A stretch of 64,000 nucleotides of DNA from an uncultured Paracoccaceae bacterium (GCA_947498985.1 CANMMF010000002.1:62001-126000), one strand, 5' to 3'. Shown: positions 39,463-49,729, numbered from the stretch's first letter. Numbers and translations: made by a program. The notes: generated by a model from the letters alone, not told the origin.

Positions 39463-40428
39463 ATGTCCCCGTTCCGCCCCACCCGTCGTGATCTGCTGAG
39501 CCTGGCCGCGGCGATGCCCGCGCTGACGCTGCCCGTGGCCGCAAAGGCGCAACTCGGCCCGCCGGCCACCACAAACCCGGCGCATGCGTCCTTCACCATG
39601 GGCGAGGCCACGCTGACGGTGGTATCGGACGGGTCGCTGCAACTGCCCACCACCGGCATCGGCGTCAACGCGGAGCGTGACGAGGTCGTGGCTTTTCTCA
39701 AGGCACATTACCTGTCGTCCGAGCAGGGCTATTCCCATTGCAACCATCTGGTGATCGATCTGGGCGAGGCGCGGGTGCTGGTGGATGTCGGCTCCGGCAA
39801 CCGGTTCCTGCCCACCGCGGGCAGGCTCTGGGACAATCTCGAGGCGGCGGGGATCGATGCGGGCAGCATCACCCATGTGGTGATCACCCACGCCCATCCC
39901 GATCACATCTGGGGCGTGCGCGACGATTTCGACGAGGCGGTGATCCCGGAGGCGCAGTATTTCATCGGCCAGACCGAACACGCGTTCTGGATGCAGGAGG
40001 ATCTGCCCAACACGATCGCCGCGGATCTGCAGCAATTTGCCGTCGGGGCGCAGAACTCGATCAATGTGGACGGGGCGGAATGGCGTCTTCTGGCCAATGA
40101 GCAGGAGGTCGCGCCGGGCATCCGCGTGATCGACACACCCGGGCACACGCCCGGCCATCTTGCGGTGGTTGTGGAGTCTGGCGGGCAGCAACTGCTCGCC
40201 CTCGGCGACGCGATGAGCCATGTCTGGACCAACTTCGCGCATCCGGGCTGGTACAACGCCTTTGACATGGATGGCGACCAGACCGTGGCGACCCGCAAGC
40301 GCCTGCTGGACATGGCGGTGAGCGACCGGATGGCGGTGCTGGGGTATCACTTCCCGTTCCCGGGCATGGGCCATGTGATGCAGGAAGACGGGGCCTATCG
40401 CTTTGTCCCCGCGCTCTGGCAGTGGTGA
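39463..40428 (+). CDS. Tat-exported MBL-fold metallo-hydrolase
   Basis: SPFRPTRRDLLSLAAAMPALTLP twin-Arg signal; VVITHAHPDHIWGV metal-binding motif. Confidence 0.92.
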   Translation: MSPFRPTRRDLLSLAAAMPALTLPVAAKAQLGPPATTNPAHASFTMGEATLTVVSDGSLQLPTTGIGVNAERDEVVAFLKAHYLSSEQGYSHCNHLVIDLGEARVLVDVGSGNRFLPTAGRLWDNLEAAGIDAGSITHVVITHAHPDHIWGVRDDFDEAVIPEAQYFIGQTEHAFWMQEDLPNTIAADLQQFAVGAQNSINVDGAEWRLLANEQEVAPGIRVIDTPGHTPGHLAVVVESGGQQLLALGDAMSHVWTNFAHPGWYNAFDMDGDQTVATRKRLLDMAVSDRMAVLGYHFPFPGMGHVMQEDGAYRFVPALWQW

Positions 40429-40442
40429 GGCCGCGGCCCGGA

Positions 40443-41621
40443 TCAAAGACCGCGCTGCGCGCGCCGTGCGGCCGCGCGATGTGACCAGACCAGGTGGACC
40501 AGCGCCCAGACCGCGCCCACCCCGCCGGCAATGCCGAGCGCGGGCAGGCCCGCGCGCTCCAGCACCACGCCGCCGATGGCCGACCCGGCGGCTATCCCGA
40601 TATAGATCGAGGCCGCGTTGAGCGCGACCATCACCGCCGCCTGCTCCGGTGCAAGCGAGATCACCCGCATCTGCTGTGCCGCGGTAAAGGACCAGCCCCA
40701 GACCGACCAGACAAACACCAGCGCCAGCAGCAGCCCGTCACCGAAGGGCAGCGCCGAAAAGCCGGGCATCAGCACGATCTGACCGAGGCAAAGGATGGTC
40801 AGCGTGCGCATCGGGCCCAGCCGGTCGGCCATCCAGCCGCCCAGAGCGTTGCCCGCCACCGCCGCCATCCCGAACACCAGCAGGACCAGCGACACCCCGT
40901 CGCGCCCGTAGCCCATCTGCTGCGACAAAAGCGGCGGCAGGTAAGTCAGCACGATGTAGATCGCCGCAAGGAAGGACGCGGTAAAAAGCGCCGTGCCCAG
41001 TTTGAGCGGATCCACCAGCATGCGGCCAAGATCGCGCAGGCTGGTGGGCTGAAAGCTCAGGCCCTGCGGCACCCGCGTCCAGATCAGCCACAGGCATGGC
41101 AGCGCCAGCACAAAGACGATCACAAAGGCCATGCGCCAGCCAAACGTGTAGGCGACCCAGCTGCCCGCCGGGACGCCCAGCACCTGCGCCAGCGACAGAC
41201 CGAAGAACACCGCCGCCAGCGCCTTGCCGCGCCGCTCCGGCGCGGCAAGCCCGGCCACCACGGCAATGGAGACCGGCGTCATCATGCCCGCCCCGGCGGC
41301 GGCGGCCATGCGCACCACGTAAAGCGGGCCGATGGTGGGCATCAGCGCCGAGAGCAGCGAGGCCACCGCAAAGAGCAAGAGCCCGTAAAACATCACACGC
41401 CGCCGCCCGAACCGCCCGGTCAGCGCCACCAGAACCGGCGACAGGATCGCGTAGGCAATGGCGTAAACCGTCATCAGCATGCCCGCCGCGGGCAGCGACA
41501 CGTCGAGCCCCGCAGCCAGCGGATCGATGATCGAGATCACGATGAAGCCGCCCATGCCGATGACAAAATTGCTCGCCGAGAGGACGGCAATCACAGCTTT
41601 GATCGGGGTTGTCTGCGACAT
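40443..41621 (-). CDS. MFS transporter
   Basis: 12-TM pattern; LSPVLVALTGRFGRRRVMFYGLLLF. Confidence 0.93.
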   Translation of the reverse strand: MSQTTPIKAVIAVLSASNFVIGMGGFIVISIIDPLAAGLDVSLPAAGMLMTVYAIAYAILSPVLVALTGRFGRRRVMFYGLLLFAVASLLSALMPTIGPLYVVRMAAAAGAGMMTPVSIAVVAGLAAPERRGKALAAVFFGLSLAQVLGVPAGSWVAYTFGWRMAFVIVFVLALPCLWLIWTRVPQGLSFQPTSLRDLGRMLVDPLKLGTALFTASFLAAIYIVLTYLPPLLSQQMGYGRDGVSLVLLVFGMAAVAGNALGGWMADRLGPMRTLTILCLGQIVLMPGFSALPFGDGLLLALVFVWSVWGWSFTAAQQMRVISLAPEQAAVMVALNAASIYIGIAAGSAIGGVVLERAGLPALGIAGGVGAVWALVHLVWSHRAAARRAQRGL

Positions 41622-41678
41622 CGGGGCTCCGGGGTTGCGCGGTCAGAGCTTAGCGCGCAACCGGCCCGCGAAAACCCG

Positions 41679-42506
41679 TCAGCTGTAGGTCGGGTGGAAA
41701 AGACCGCCGGGCGAGAGGGTAAAGATCTCGGCCCCGTCGGCGGTCACACCCACGGAATGCTCGAACTGCGCCGACAGCGATTTGTCGCGCGTCACCGCCG
41801 TCCAGTCATCGCCCAGCACCTTGGTCTCGGGCCGGCCGATATTGACCATCGGCTCAATGGTGAAGAACATGCCTTCCTCGAGCGTTTCCTTGGTACCGGG
41901 CCGCCCGTAATGCAGCACGTTGGGTGGTGCGTGAAACACCCGCCCCAGCCCGTGGCCGCAGAAATCGCGCACCACCGACATCCGGTGACTTTCGACAAAG
42001 GTCTGGATGGCAAAGCCGATATCGCCAAAGCTGTTGCCGGGGCGCACGGCCTCGATCCCCTTCATCAGCGCGTCATGGGTGACCTGGATCAGCCGCTCTG
42101 CCTTGCGGGACAGTTTGCCCGCGACATACATCCGCGAGGTGTCGCCATACCAGCCATCGAGGATCACCGTCACGTCGATATTCAGGATATCGCCATCCTT
42201 GAGCTTCTTGTCGCCGGGGATGCCGTGGCACACGACGTGATTGACGCTGATACAGCTGGCGTGCTTGTAGCCCTTGTAGCCGATGGTCGCGCTGACAGCC
42301 CCGGCCTCGGTCACCCGGTTGCGGATGTAATCATCGAGCGCGCCGGTGGTCTGGCCGACCGCGACCATGCCGGCCACCTCGTCGAGAATCTGCGCCGCCA
42401 GCTGGCCTGCGCGCTGCATGCCGGCAAAGTCGTCCTTGTTGTAAATGCGGATGCCGTCCCGGGTGAGACGGCCGCCTGACTCGTGGTTCACGGGGGGCCA
42501 CTCCAT
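41679..42506 (-). CDS. map: Methionine aminopeptidase type I
   Basis: GYKGYKHASCISVNHVVCHGIPGDKKLKDGDILNIDVTVILDGWYGDTSRMY, GHGLGRVFHAPPNVLHYGRPGTKETLEEGMFFTIEPM; start set by gene context. Confidence 0.95.
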   Translation of the reverse strand: MEWPPVNHESGGRLTRDGIRIYNKDDFAGMQRAGQLAAQILDEVAGMVAVGQTTGALDDYIRNRVTEAGAVSATIGYKGYKHASCISVNHVVCHGIPGDKKLKDGDILNIDVTVILDGWYGDTSRMYVAGKLSRKAERLIQVTHDALMKGIEAVRPGNSFGDIGFAIQTFVESHRMSVVRDFCGHGLGRVFHAPPNVLHYGRPGTKETLEEGMFFTIEPMVNIGRPETKVLGDDWTAVTRDKSLSAQFEHSVGVTADGAEIFTLSPGGLFHPTYS

Positions 42507-42660
42507 CCTGTGTTTCCCGATACTTAATCGCTCAGGCCGCTCATGGCCAGTGCCCGTCCGGAAAACTGCGCACGCGGTCTTTGCGGCGGCCAGGCACCGC
42601 GCCCTCTTTGCAGACGGCACCGGGCTGCGCCAGTCTTGGCGCGTCAACGGTTGCGGGGTC

Positions 42661-43278
42661 TTGCCCAATTCGCTCTCCCGTCGCCTGCTCCTGCGCGGAT
42701 CGATCCTGCTGAGCCTGCTCCGGACGGGCGCGGCCCTGGCCGAGAGCTGCACTGACCACATCGCGGCAATGTATGATGGCGGCCCGCTCGACCCGCGCGA
42801 CCGGGCGCCACACCACCAGACCAACGCCGTCTTCGCCGCCGATGGCAGCCCGCTGCGCACGTTCCGGACCATCATGGAGAGCGGCACGCGCAGCGTCTCG
42901 GGCGTCGAGGGGTCGGGGTTTTTTGCACGGGTGCTCGACCGCCGCTCCTGGACCGGGCCGACGCTGGAGGGACCCTGGACGGAAAGCCCCAACCTGCTGT
43001 CCGAGGACCGGGCCGGTCAGATCAACGCCCAGCGCGAGCAGGAAATCGCCAATCTCGCGAACTCCGAGTGCCCCGGTCTTGTGGAGATCGAGGGCGCGAC
43101 GCTCGAAAACCTTCGCTTCACCGCCTGCACCGATCCCAATGACGCGATGCGCTGGGCGCTTTTGCACAAATCGGGTTCTGCGCGGGGCTCGCCTTTGCCC
43201 GGACGGACTTATCCTGCAGCCGCTGTGACGGGTATACCGATGGCGGTGTCGCCGTTGGGCACAGCGATGCGAACCTGA
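42661..43278 (+). pseudogene. Secreted hypothetical protein, 3' end apparently disrupted by IS remnant at ~43155
   Basis: Signal peptide (SRRLLLRGSILLSLLRTGAALAES); coding frame runs into the IS end at codon ~165, and the last ~40 codons are antisense to the transposase remnant. Confidence 0.5.
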
Positions 43279-43932
43279 AGCCCGGCGGCCTGGCGCTCGA
43301 CGTCGCGCGCCATGGGGGGTTGGCCGGGCAGTCTGAGGCAGGTCATCTTTGCCTCGACGCGGCTCCGGCGGTGATACCCGCTCCACTGTCGCCAGATGGC
43401 GCGGCCCGGGTCCTTCGAGGCCCGCAAGGCTTCGTTTCGGGCCACAGCGCCCGGGCTCGTGGGCTTCTACGGCTTGGCGTTCCTGCGGGGCGGGATGATG
43501 GCGGCTGCGTTTCGAGCAGCGATTGCCGCGTGACGCTTCCGGGTGTCGCAGGCGGCGACGGCCGTCACGGAACCGGTCTGCTGTTCACGCGGGATCCGGT
43601 CCGGCAGTTCTGGCGACATGGGCGCATCGCCGATACTGCTGCCGGTGATCTCCCCTCTCGGCAGATTTGCTTCGCAAATCGCCTGCCGGGCAATGGACCG
43701 CCCGACCAGTTGCAGCAGGCTCTGCACGAAGCCGGTCGTCTGCCGAAGCGGGCGGCTTCCAGACCATATCGGGATCGAACCACATTGTCAGCGAACCGCG
43801 CCGCCCGAATGCCTCGTTGCAAGCCGACCGATTCGTGGTCTTGTACTTCGTAGGGCCCAACTGCTCATGACCTCCAGCTATCATGCTGGATTCACGCAGT
43901 GAATCCCTCCGCCGATTTCTGCGACAGGGCCG
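43155..43932 (-). mobile_element. Degenerate IS5-family insertion sequence with internally deleted/frameshifted transposase
   Basis: Minus-strand fragments: GRRGSLTMWFDPDMVWKPPAS (43800s), RQTTGFVQSLLQLVG (~43690-43745), CDTRKRHAAIAARNAAAIIPPRRNAKP (~43470-43550), VARNEALRASKDPGRAIWRQWSGYHRRSRVEAKMTCLRLPGQPPMARDVERQAAGLQVRIAVPNGDTAIGIPV (43209-43445). Ends GGCGCTTTTGCACAAATCGG and (rc) GGCCCTGTCGCAGAAATCGG match 16/20. Confidence 0.88.
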
Positions 43933-43972
43933 TGCTCCGCCCTCATCAACTCAAGATGAATATCCACAGACC

Positions 43973-44686
43973 TTAGTCCGGCACATCGTCAAACGCCACC
44001 GGCCCGGCAAGCGTGACCCCCTCGGGCGATATCGCGCAGCCCAGCGCCATCACCTCGACGCCCGCGTCCCGCGCCGCCGCGAATCCCGCCGCATAGGCCG
44101 GGTCGATATCCGCCGCCAGAGTCATTTGCGCACAATCCGTGCGCTGCACGAGGTAGAGCATCACCGCCCGCTTGCCCTCTGCCGCCACCCGCGCGAGTTC
44201 CGCCAGATGCCTTGTGCCCCGCGCGGTCACGCTGTCGGGAAACTCCGCCTTGCCCGGCGCGCGGCAGAGCGTCACGGATTTCACCTCCACATAGGCGTCC
44301 CGCCGCCCCGCGCCGGTCAGCAGGAAATCGATGCGGCTCTTTTCTCCGTATTTGACCTCCGGGCGCACCAGATCGTAGCCGTCGAGCCCCGGCACCTGCC
44401 CTGCCATCAGGCCTGCCCGCAGCACCCGGTTGGGCACGCCGGTATCGACGCCGGTGAAATGGCCATCCGCATGCTCGACCAGCCGCCAGGCGAATTTCAG
44501 CTTCTTTTTGGGATCGTCATTGGGCTCCAGCCAGATCCGCAGCCCTTCGTCCTTCAACCCCATCATGGAGCCGGGATTGGCCACATGGGCGGTGACCTCA
44601 CGCCCGTCCTCCAGCGTGCAATCGGCCAGAAAACGTTTGTAGCGGCGGATCAGGCGGGCGGGCACAAGCGGGGTTTGAAAGCGCAT
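43973..44686 (-). CDS. sfsA: DNA/RNA nuclease SfsA
   Basis: VPARLIRRYKRFLADCTLEDGREVTAHVANPGSMMGL, DAYVEVKSVTLCR, FPDSVTARGTRHLAEL. Confidence 0.96.
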   Translation of the reverse strand: MRFQTPLVPARLIRRYKRFLADCTLEDGREVTAHVANPGSMMGLKDEGLRIWLEPNDDPKKKLKFAWRLVEHADGHFTGVDTGVPNRVLRAGLMAGQVPGLDGYDLVRPEVKYGEKSRIDFLLTGAGRRDAYVEVKSVTLCRAPGKAEFPDSVTARGTRHLAELARVAAEGKRAVMLYLVQRTDCAQMTLAADIDPAYAAGFAAARDAGVEVMALGCAISPEGVTLAGPVAFDDVPD

Positions 44687-44732
44687 GACCCCGGCCTATA
44701 CCTCAGCGCACGCCCCGCGCAAGGAGAGCCCG

Positions 44733-45458
44733 ATGCCAAACCCCACCGCCGCCATGCTCGTGATCGGAGACGAGATCCTCTCCGGGCGCACGCGCGATGC
44801 CAACATGCACTATCTGGCGGGCGAGCTGACCCGCCACGGGATCGAACTGGCCGAAGTGCGCATCGTGTCCGACAATCCCGCCGCCATCGTTGCCGCGCTG
44901 AACGCGCTGCGCCACGCCTATGATACGGTGGTGACATCGGGCGGCATCGGTCCGACCCATGACGACATCACCGCCGACAGCGTCGCCGCCGCTTTCGAGG
45001 TGCCCATCGACGTGCGCGACGACGCCCGCGCGCTGCTGCAGGCCCATTACGACCGCCAGGGCACCGAGCTCAACACGGCGCGGCTGCGCATGGCGCGCAT
45101 TCCCGACGGGGCAACGCTCATCGACAACCCGGTCTCCATCGCGCCGGGCTTCAGCCTTGGCAATGTGCATGTGATGGCCGGCGTGCCGTCGGTCTTCCAG
45201 GCGATGGTCGCCTCGGTCCTGCCGACGCTCACCGGTGGCGCGCCGCTGCTCAGCCAGACCCTGCGCATCCAGCGCGGCGAGGGCGATATCGCGGGCCCGC
45301 TGGGCGATCTGGCGACCGAGTTCGACGATCTGCAATTCGGCAGCTACCCTTACCAGAAGGACGGTGTGTTCGGCGCCAATGTGGTGGTTCGCGGCACCGA
45401 TGGCGCGCGTGTCGATGCCGCAATGACCCGGCTCGCAGGGCTTTTCCCCGAAAGCTGA
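44733..45458 (+). CDS. CinA-like competence/damage-inducible protein (molybdopterin-binding domain)
   Basis: AAMLVIGDEILSGRTRDANMHYLAGEL, VTSGGIGPTHDDITADSVA. Confidence 0.93.
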   Translation: MPNPTAAMLVIGDEILSGRTRDANMHYLAGELTRHGIELAEVRIVSDNPAAIVAALNALRHAYDTVVTSGGIGPTHDDITADSVAAAFEVPIDVRDDARALLQAHYDRQGTELNTARLRMARIPDGATLIDNPVSIAPGFSLGNVHVMAGVPSVFQAMVASVLPTLTGGAPLLSQTLRIQRGEGDIAGPLGDLATEFDDLQFGSYPYQKDGVFGANVVVRGTDGARVDAAMTRLAGLFPES

Positions 45459-45569
45459 GCCGCGCCGCCACCCCCGGGTCAGGTATACCGGACGTCAGGT
45501 TTCCCGGACTGGGCGCGCGCCGCCATTCGCCGCAAACTGCCTGCATCACACCGCTGATGGAGGCACATC

Positions 45570-45728
45570 ATGACACTCATTCTTCTGACCGCCCTGGTCA
45601 CCCGCCTCCCGGCTCACACCATGCCCGCCCGGGCGATGCGCGCCACCACCACCGGCCTGCGCCGCTTTCACGCCCGCGCCATGGCCGACCTGCACGGGCA
45701 GGACATCGTGGATTTCTACCCCGAGTGA
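45570..45728 (+). CDS. Small hypothetical protein (52 aa)
   Basis: ATGACACTCATTCTTCTG... ending VDFYPE; ggagg upstream of the ATG. Confidence 0.35.
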   Translation: MTLILLTALVTRLPAHTMPARAMRATTTGLRRFHARAMADLHGQDIVDFYPE

Positions 45729-45810
45729 TCCATCGCCGCGCAACATCCGGGCGTCTGACGCGCCCGAAGCCGGATGGACAGCACCGCCGCGCCGGGTCAT
45801 AAATCAAGGC

Positions 45811-46575
45811 GTGACACAGCCCGCCGATCAAGCCAGCCCTCCCGCCCTCGACAGGCTCTACGCCGCGATCGATGCCACCTGGCCGCCCGCCGCCCGGATC
45901 GAGGCGGGCCCGTGGCTGTTGCGCGAAGGCCGCGGCGGCGGCAAACGGGTCTCGGCGGCCACCCCCCGTGGCGACTGGCGGGAAGAGGACATCGTCGCCG
46001 CCGAAGAGGCGATGCGGCTTCTGGGACAGACACCGCTTTTCATGCTGACCGATGCGGACACCACACTCGATGCCGCGTTGGCACAACGCGGCTATGCGGT
46101 CATCGACCCGGTCAACCTATGGCATTGCCCGGCCGAAAGCCTCACCGACCGCCGCCTGCCGCCGGTCACCGCCTTCACCATCTGGGAGCCGCTGGCCATC
46201 ATGCGCGAGATCTGGGAGGCTTCAGGCATCGGTGCCGAGCGCCAGACCATCATGGAGCGCGCGCCGCATCCCAAGACCTCCGTCTTTGGCCGCGTCAGCG
46301 ACAAGCCCGCGGGCTGCGCCTTTGTGGCGATCCACAACGGCGTCGCCATGCTGCACGCGCTCGAGATCCTGCCCGAACACCGCAAGAAAGGGCTCGGCGC
46401 CTGGATGATGCGCGCCGCGGCGATCTGGGCCGCGCGCCATCACGCCCAGTCGCTCGCGGTGCTCTGCACCCGCGACAACACCGGCGCCAACGCGCTTTAT
46501 GCCGCGCTCGGCATGCAGATCGTTGGCGGCTACCATTACCGCATCCTGCCGCAGTCGAAAGGCGACACAATTTGA
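45811..46575 (+). CDS. GNAT family N-acetyltransferase
   Basis: HALEILPEHRKKGLGAWMMRAAAIWAARHHAQSLAVLCTRDNTGANALYAALGM. Confidence 0.93.
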   Translation: MTQPADQASPPALDRLYAAIDATWPPAARIEAGPWLLREGRGGGKRVSAATPRGDWREEDIVAAEEAMRLLGQTPLFMLTDADTTLDAALAQRGYAVIDPVNLWHCPAESLTDRRLPPVTAFTIWEPLAIMREIWEASGIGAERQTIMERAPHPKTSVFGRVSDKPAGCAFVAIHNGVAMLHALEILPEHRKKGLGAWMMRAAAIWAARHHAQSLAVLCTRDNTGANALYAALGMQIVGGYHYRILPQSKGDTI

Positions 46576-47141
46576 CACGAGACCTGCCCACCGCACTCGA
46601 CCTGCCGATGGTCGACCCGCTGCCGCCCGAGACCGAGAAATACTTCGATGTCTGTCAGGAAAAGCTGGGCATGGTGCCCAATGTCCTGCGCGCCTATGCG
46701 TTCGACATCGACAAGCTCAACGCCTTCACCGGCATGTATAACGACCTGATGCTGGCCGGGTCCGGTCTGACAAAACTCGAACGCGAGATGATCGCCGTTG
46801 TGGTCTCAGCCGTGAACCGCTGCTTTTACTGCCTGACTGCCCATGGTGCCGCGGTGCGCGCGCTCTCGGGTGATCCGAAACTGGGCGAAATGCTGGTGAT
46901 GAACTGGCGCGTGGCCGATCTCGACACCCGCCAGCACGCGATGCTGCATTTCGCCGAGAAGATGACCAAGGCCTCGTCCGAGATCACCGAAGAAGACCGC
47001 CAGGCGCTGCGCGATGCGGGCTTTTCGGATCGCGACATCTGGGACATCGCCAATGTGGCGGGGTTTTTCAACATGACCAACCGCGTCGCCAGCGCCACCG
47101 ACATGCGCCCCAATGATGACTACCACGCTGAGGCACGCTAG
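46572..47141 (+). CDS. AhpD-like peroxidase-related protein
   Basis: LTKLEREMIAVVVSAVNRCFYCLTAHGAAVR (CxxC...H); TTG start overlapping the GNAT stop, or an internal ATG. Confidence 0.9.
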   Translation: MTRDLPTALDLPMVDPLPPETEKYFDVCQEKLGMVPNVLRAYAFDIDKLNAFTGMYNDLMLAGSGLTKLEREMIAVVVSAVNRCFYCLTAHGAAVRALSGDPKLGEMLVMNWRVADLDTRQHAMLHFAEKMTKASSEITEEDRQALRDAGFSDRDIWDIANVAGFFNMTNRVASATDMRPNDDYHAEAR

Positions 47142-48051
47142 CCGCGCCGCGCTGGTCTGCGCGCTCTGCGGCCCGGTTGCGGCACAGGATCTCGCGCTGC
47201 CCGCAGGTGCGGTGCTCACCCGCGAGGATGTGCGCAACCCCGGCGCCTATGCCTTGCCCACCGGTCCCTGGTCCGAGGATACCGGGCTGCCCTTCCTGCG
47301 TATCGAAGGCGCGGTGCAGTCGCAGGCCTGGCGGATCGACGGATCGGGTCTCACTCCGCTGCAACTGCTCTCCCCGCTGCGCGACCAGCTGGCGGCGCAG
47401 GGCTACGAGACGGTGTTCGACTGCATCGATGCCGCATGCGGCGGGTTCGATTTCCGCTTTGCCACCCGGGTCTTGCCCGCGCCCGCGATGTATGTGGATC
47501 TCACCGATTACCAGTTCCTCTCCGCCCGCGCCCCCGGTGGGGGCGCGGTCTCCCTGCTCACCAGCCGCGACCGCAATGGCGGCTATGTGCAGATCATCCG
47601 CGCAGGCGGTGGCGCCACCGGCGGGACACAGGCAAGCGCCCCCGCCATCGCCCGCCGCGTCAATGTGGCGCCCGGCAGCATCGGTGCGGCACTCGAGGCC
47701 GACGGCCACGCGATCCTGAGCGACATGGCGTTCCAGACCGGCTCGTCCTCGCTGGGCGACGGCGCTGTCGCCTCGCTCGACGCCATCGCCGCCTATCTCA
47801 AGGCCAATCCGACCCGCCGGATACTCTTTGTCGGCCACACCGATGCGGTGGGCTCGCTCGAAGGCAACCAGGCGCTGTCGCGCCGCCGCGCGCAATCGGC
47901 GGTGGACTATCTGCGCCAGCGCCACGACATACCCGCAAACCGTATCGGCGCTGACGGCGTGGGCTTTCTCGCCCCCATCGCCTCCAACCTCACACCCGCG
48001 GGTCGCGACGCCAACCGGCGGGTCGAGGCCGTGCTGATCTCCACCGAATAG
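47113..48051 (+). CDS. OmpA family protein
   Basis: C-terminal FLVGHTDAVGSLEGNQALSRRRAQSAVDYLRQRHDIPANRIGADGVGFLAPIASNLTPAGRDANRRVEAVL-type OmpA motif; N-terminal signal. Confidence 0.92.
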   Translation: MMTTTLRHASRAALVCALCGPVAAQDLALPAGAVLTREDVRNPGAYALPTGPWSEDTGLPFLRIEGAVQSQAWRIDGSGLTPLQLLSPLRDQLAAQGYETVFDCIDAACGGFDFRFATRVLPAPAMYVDLTDYQFLSARAPGGGAVSLLTSRDRNGGYVQIIRAGGGATGGTQASAPAIARRVNVAPGSIGAALEADGHAILSDMAFQTGSSSLGDGAVASLDAIAAYLKANPTRRILFVGHTDAVGSLEGNQALSRRRAQSAVDYLRQRHDIPANRIGADGVGFLAPIASNLTPAGRDANRRVEAVLISTE

Positions 48052-48057
48052 CGCTGC

Positions 48058-48247
48058 ATCCTTGCTTTGGTGCGTCCGTCGCCTGGACCCGCACAGGCAC
48101 GGCGCGCGCTCCGGTGCACGCGGGCTGGCCGAGGGGCCCCGCTTGCGGGGAGACGGCGATCGCGCTTGCGGCGGAGGGCGGGCTTTGACAGGCAAGGACC
48201 GGGTGACGGATGGGACCGATGCAGGGATCCTTGCTTTGGTGAGTCCG
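48058..48247 (+). repeat. Two near-identical 21-bp direct repeats (48058-48078, 48227-48247)
   Basis: atccttgctttggtgcgtccg / atccttgctttggtgagtccg, 169 bp apart. Confidence 0.85.
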
Positions 48248-48443
48248 GAGCCCCGACAACCGGGGCCATCCGCATTGTCCCCGCGGCAACAAGCCTCTGA
48301 CAGGCGTAAAACCGCGCCTGACCGCACACCACGACACAGGCGCCACAGACCGCTTTGCGCGGCACTGCGCCACTTGCAGAATGAAAGCGCGCGGAAGCGC
48401 TCCTTTTTTCCAGCCGCTGTCGCGCCGGGCTCACATGGAAAGA

Positions 48444-48471
48444 AAGCCCCGGGGCATTTCTCCCGGGGCTT
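48444..48471 (-). terminator. Terminator-like hairpin 3' of LysR gene
   Basis: AAGCCCCGGG-GCATTTCT-CCCGGGGCTT, 10-bp perfect stem, minus-strand followed by TTCTTTCC. Confidence 0.65.
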
Positions 48472-48520
48472 CAGGTGGCCTTGATGGTCAAGGCTGGGGA
48501 AACGGCTTACCTGGGCCGGG

Positions 48521-49438
48521 TCACCACTGCTGCGGGCCCTTGTCGGCGAAGGCATGCACGAGAAAATCGATAAAGGCGCGCACCTTGGGCTGCGTGAAGC
48601 GCCCCGGCGGATAGACCGCATAGATGCCCTGCGATTCAGACGGCAGATCCGGGATCGCATCCTGCACCAGCCCCTGCTCCATCGCTTCATGGAAGAGGTA
48701 GGACGGCAGATAGGCGATGCCGAGACCCGCGATACAGGCGTTCAGCAGGGACTGCCCGTCATTGACGCTCAGCCAGCCCGCGGTGCGCACCTGGCGCTTT
48801 TCACCCGACGGTGCGGTGAGCTTCCAGACATTGCCGGAGGCCTGGTTGGAATAATGCAGAAGCTTGTGTTCGTTGAGATCGTCGATCCGCGCCGGACGGC
48901 CGAATTTCTCGAAATATTCCGGCGCCGCGATCATGCGTTTGGTGGTTTCGGTCAGCTTGCGTGCCCGCAGGGTGCTGTCTTCCAGCTCCCCGATGCGGAT
49001 CGCCATGTCGAACCCTTCCGAAATCAGCTCCACATAGCGGTTGTTGAGCACCATGTTCACGGTGATATCGGGAAATTCCGCCAGAAAATCGCCCAGCACC
49101 GGGCTGAGATGGTTCACGCCGAAATCCGTCGCCACCGAGATCCGCAACAGCCCCGACGGCGCCGATTGCATCGAGGTCACCAGCGCATCCGCTTCGCCCG
49201 CGTCATTCAGCACCCGGCGGGCGCGATCATAATAGGCCAGGCCGATTTCCGTCGGGCTGACGCGGCGGGTCGTGCGGTTCAGGAGACGCGCCCCCAGCCG
49301 CGCTTCGAGGCTCGAGACGTGTTTCGAGACGGCGGATTTCGAGATCCCCATCTTCTTGGCTGCATCGGTAAAGCCGCCCTGATCCACAACAGTGGCAAAC
49401 GCTTCCATCTCGGTCAGGCGATCCATTCCGGTCTCCAA
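48521..49438 (-). CDS. LysR family transcriptional regulator
   Basis: MDRLTEMEAFATVVDQGGFTDAAKKMGISKSAVSKHVSSLEARLGARLLNRTTRRVSPTEIG; substrate-binding domain follows. Confidence 0.96.
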   Translation of the reverse strand: METGMDRLTEMEAFATVVDQGGFTDAAKKMGISKSAVSKHVSSLEARLGARLLNRTTRRVSPTEIGLAYYDRARRVLNDAGEADALVTSMQSAPSGLLRISVATDFGVNHLSPVLGDFLAEFPDITVNMVLNNRYVELISEGFDMAIRIGELEDSTLRARKLTETTKRMIAAPEYFEKFGRPARIDDLNEHKLLHYSNQASGNVWKLTAPSGEKRQVRTAGWLSVNDGQSLLNACIAGLGIAYLPSYLFHEAMEQGLVQDAIPDLPSESQGIYAVYPPGRFTQPKVRAFIDFLVHAFADKGPQQW

Positions 49439-49729
49439 ATTTCGTCTCGGTCAAGCGCCGTAACGCGCCGGATTGGTATGGCGCCCAACTGCGGCGCAAA
49501 CGCGGCGGGACACGGACAATACCGGGGTAATCTCGGGATCGTTCAAGGCACTGAAACGACCGGAGACTTCGGGAGAACCGTCTCGGACGCCGCGCGCGCC
49601 CTCTTTCGCCCGGCCACGGGACGACCCGGGCCATGGGCCCGCGGGAAAACTTCTGCGTGGACCCGAGGCCGCGCGTGCTACATTTGCACAAGCGCCCCGC
49701 GCGCCGAACGACAACAGGAGGAGACCCCC

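Noticed and set aside
40494-42479. 661-aa plus-strand ORF across MFS and map genes
   Set aside because: His/Arg/Gln-rich antisense translation spanning two real genes.
43320-43853. 177-aa plus-strand ORF
   Set aside because: Antisense to the IS5 transposase remnant.
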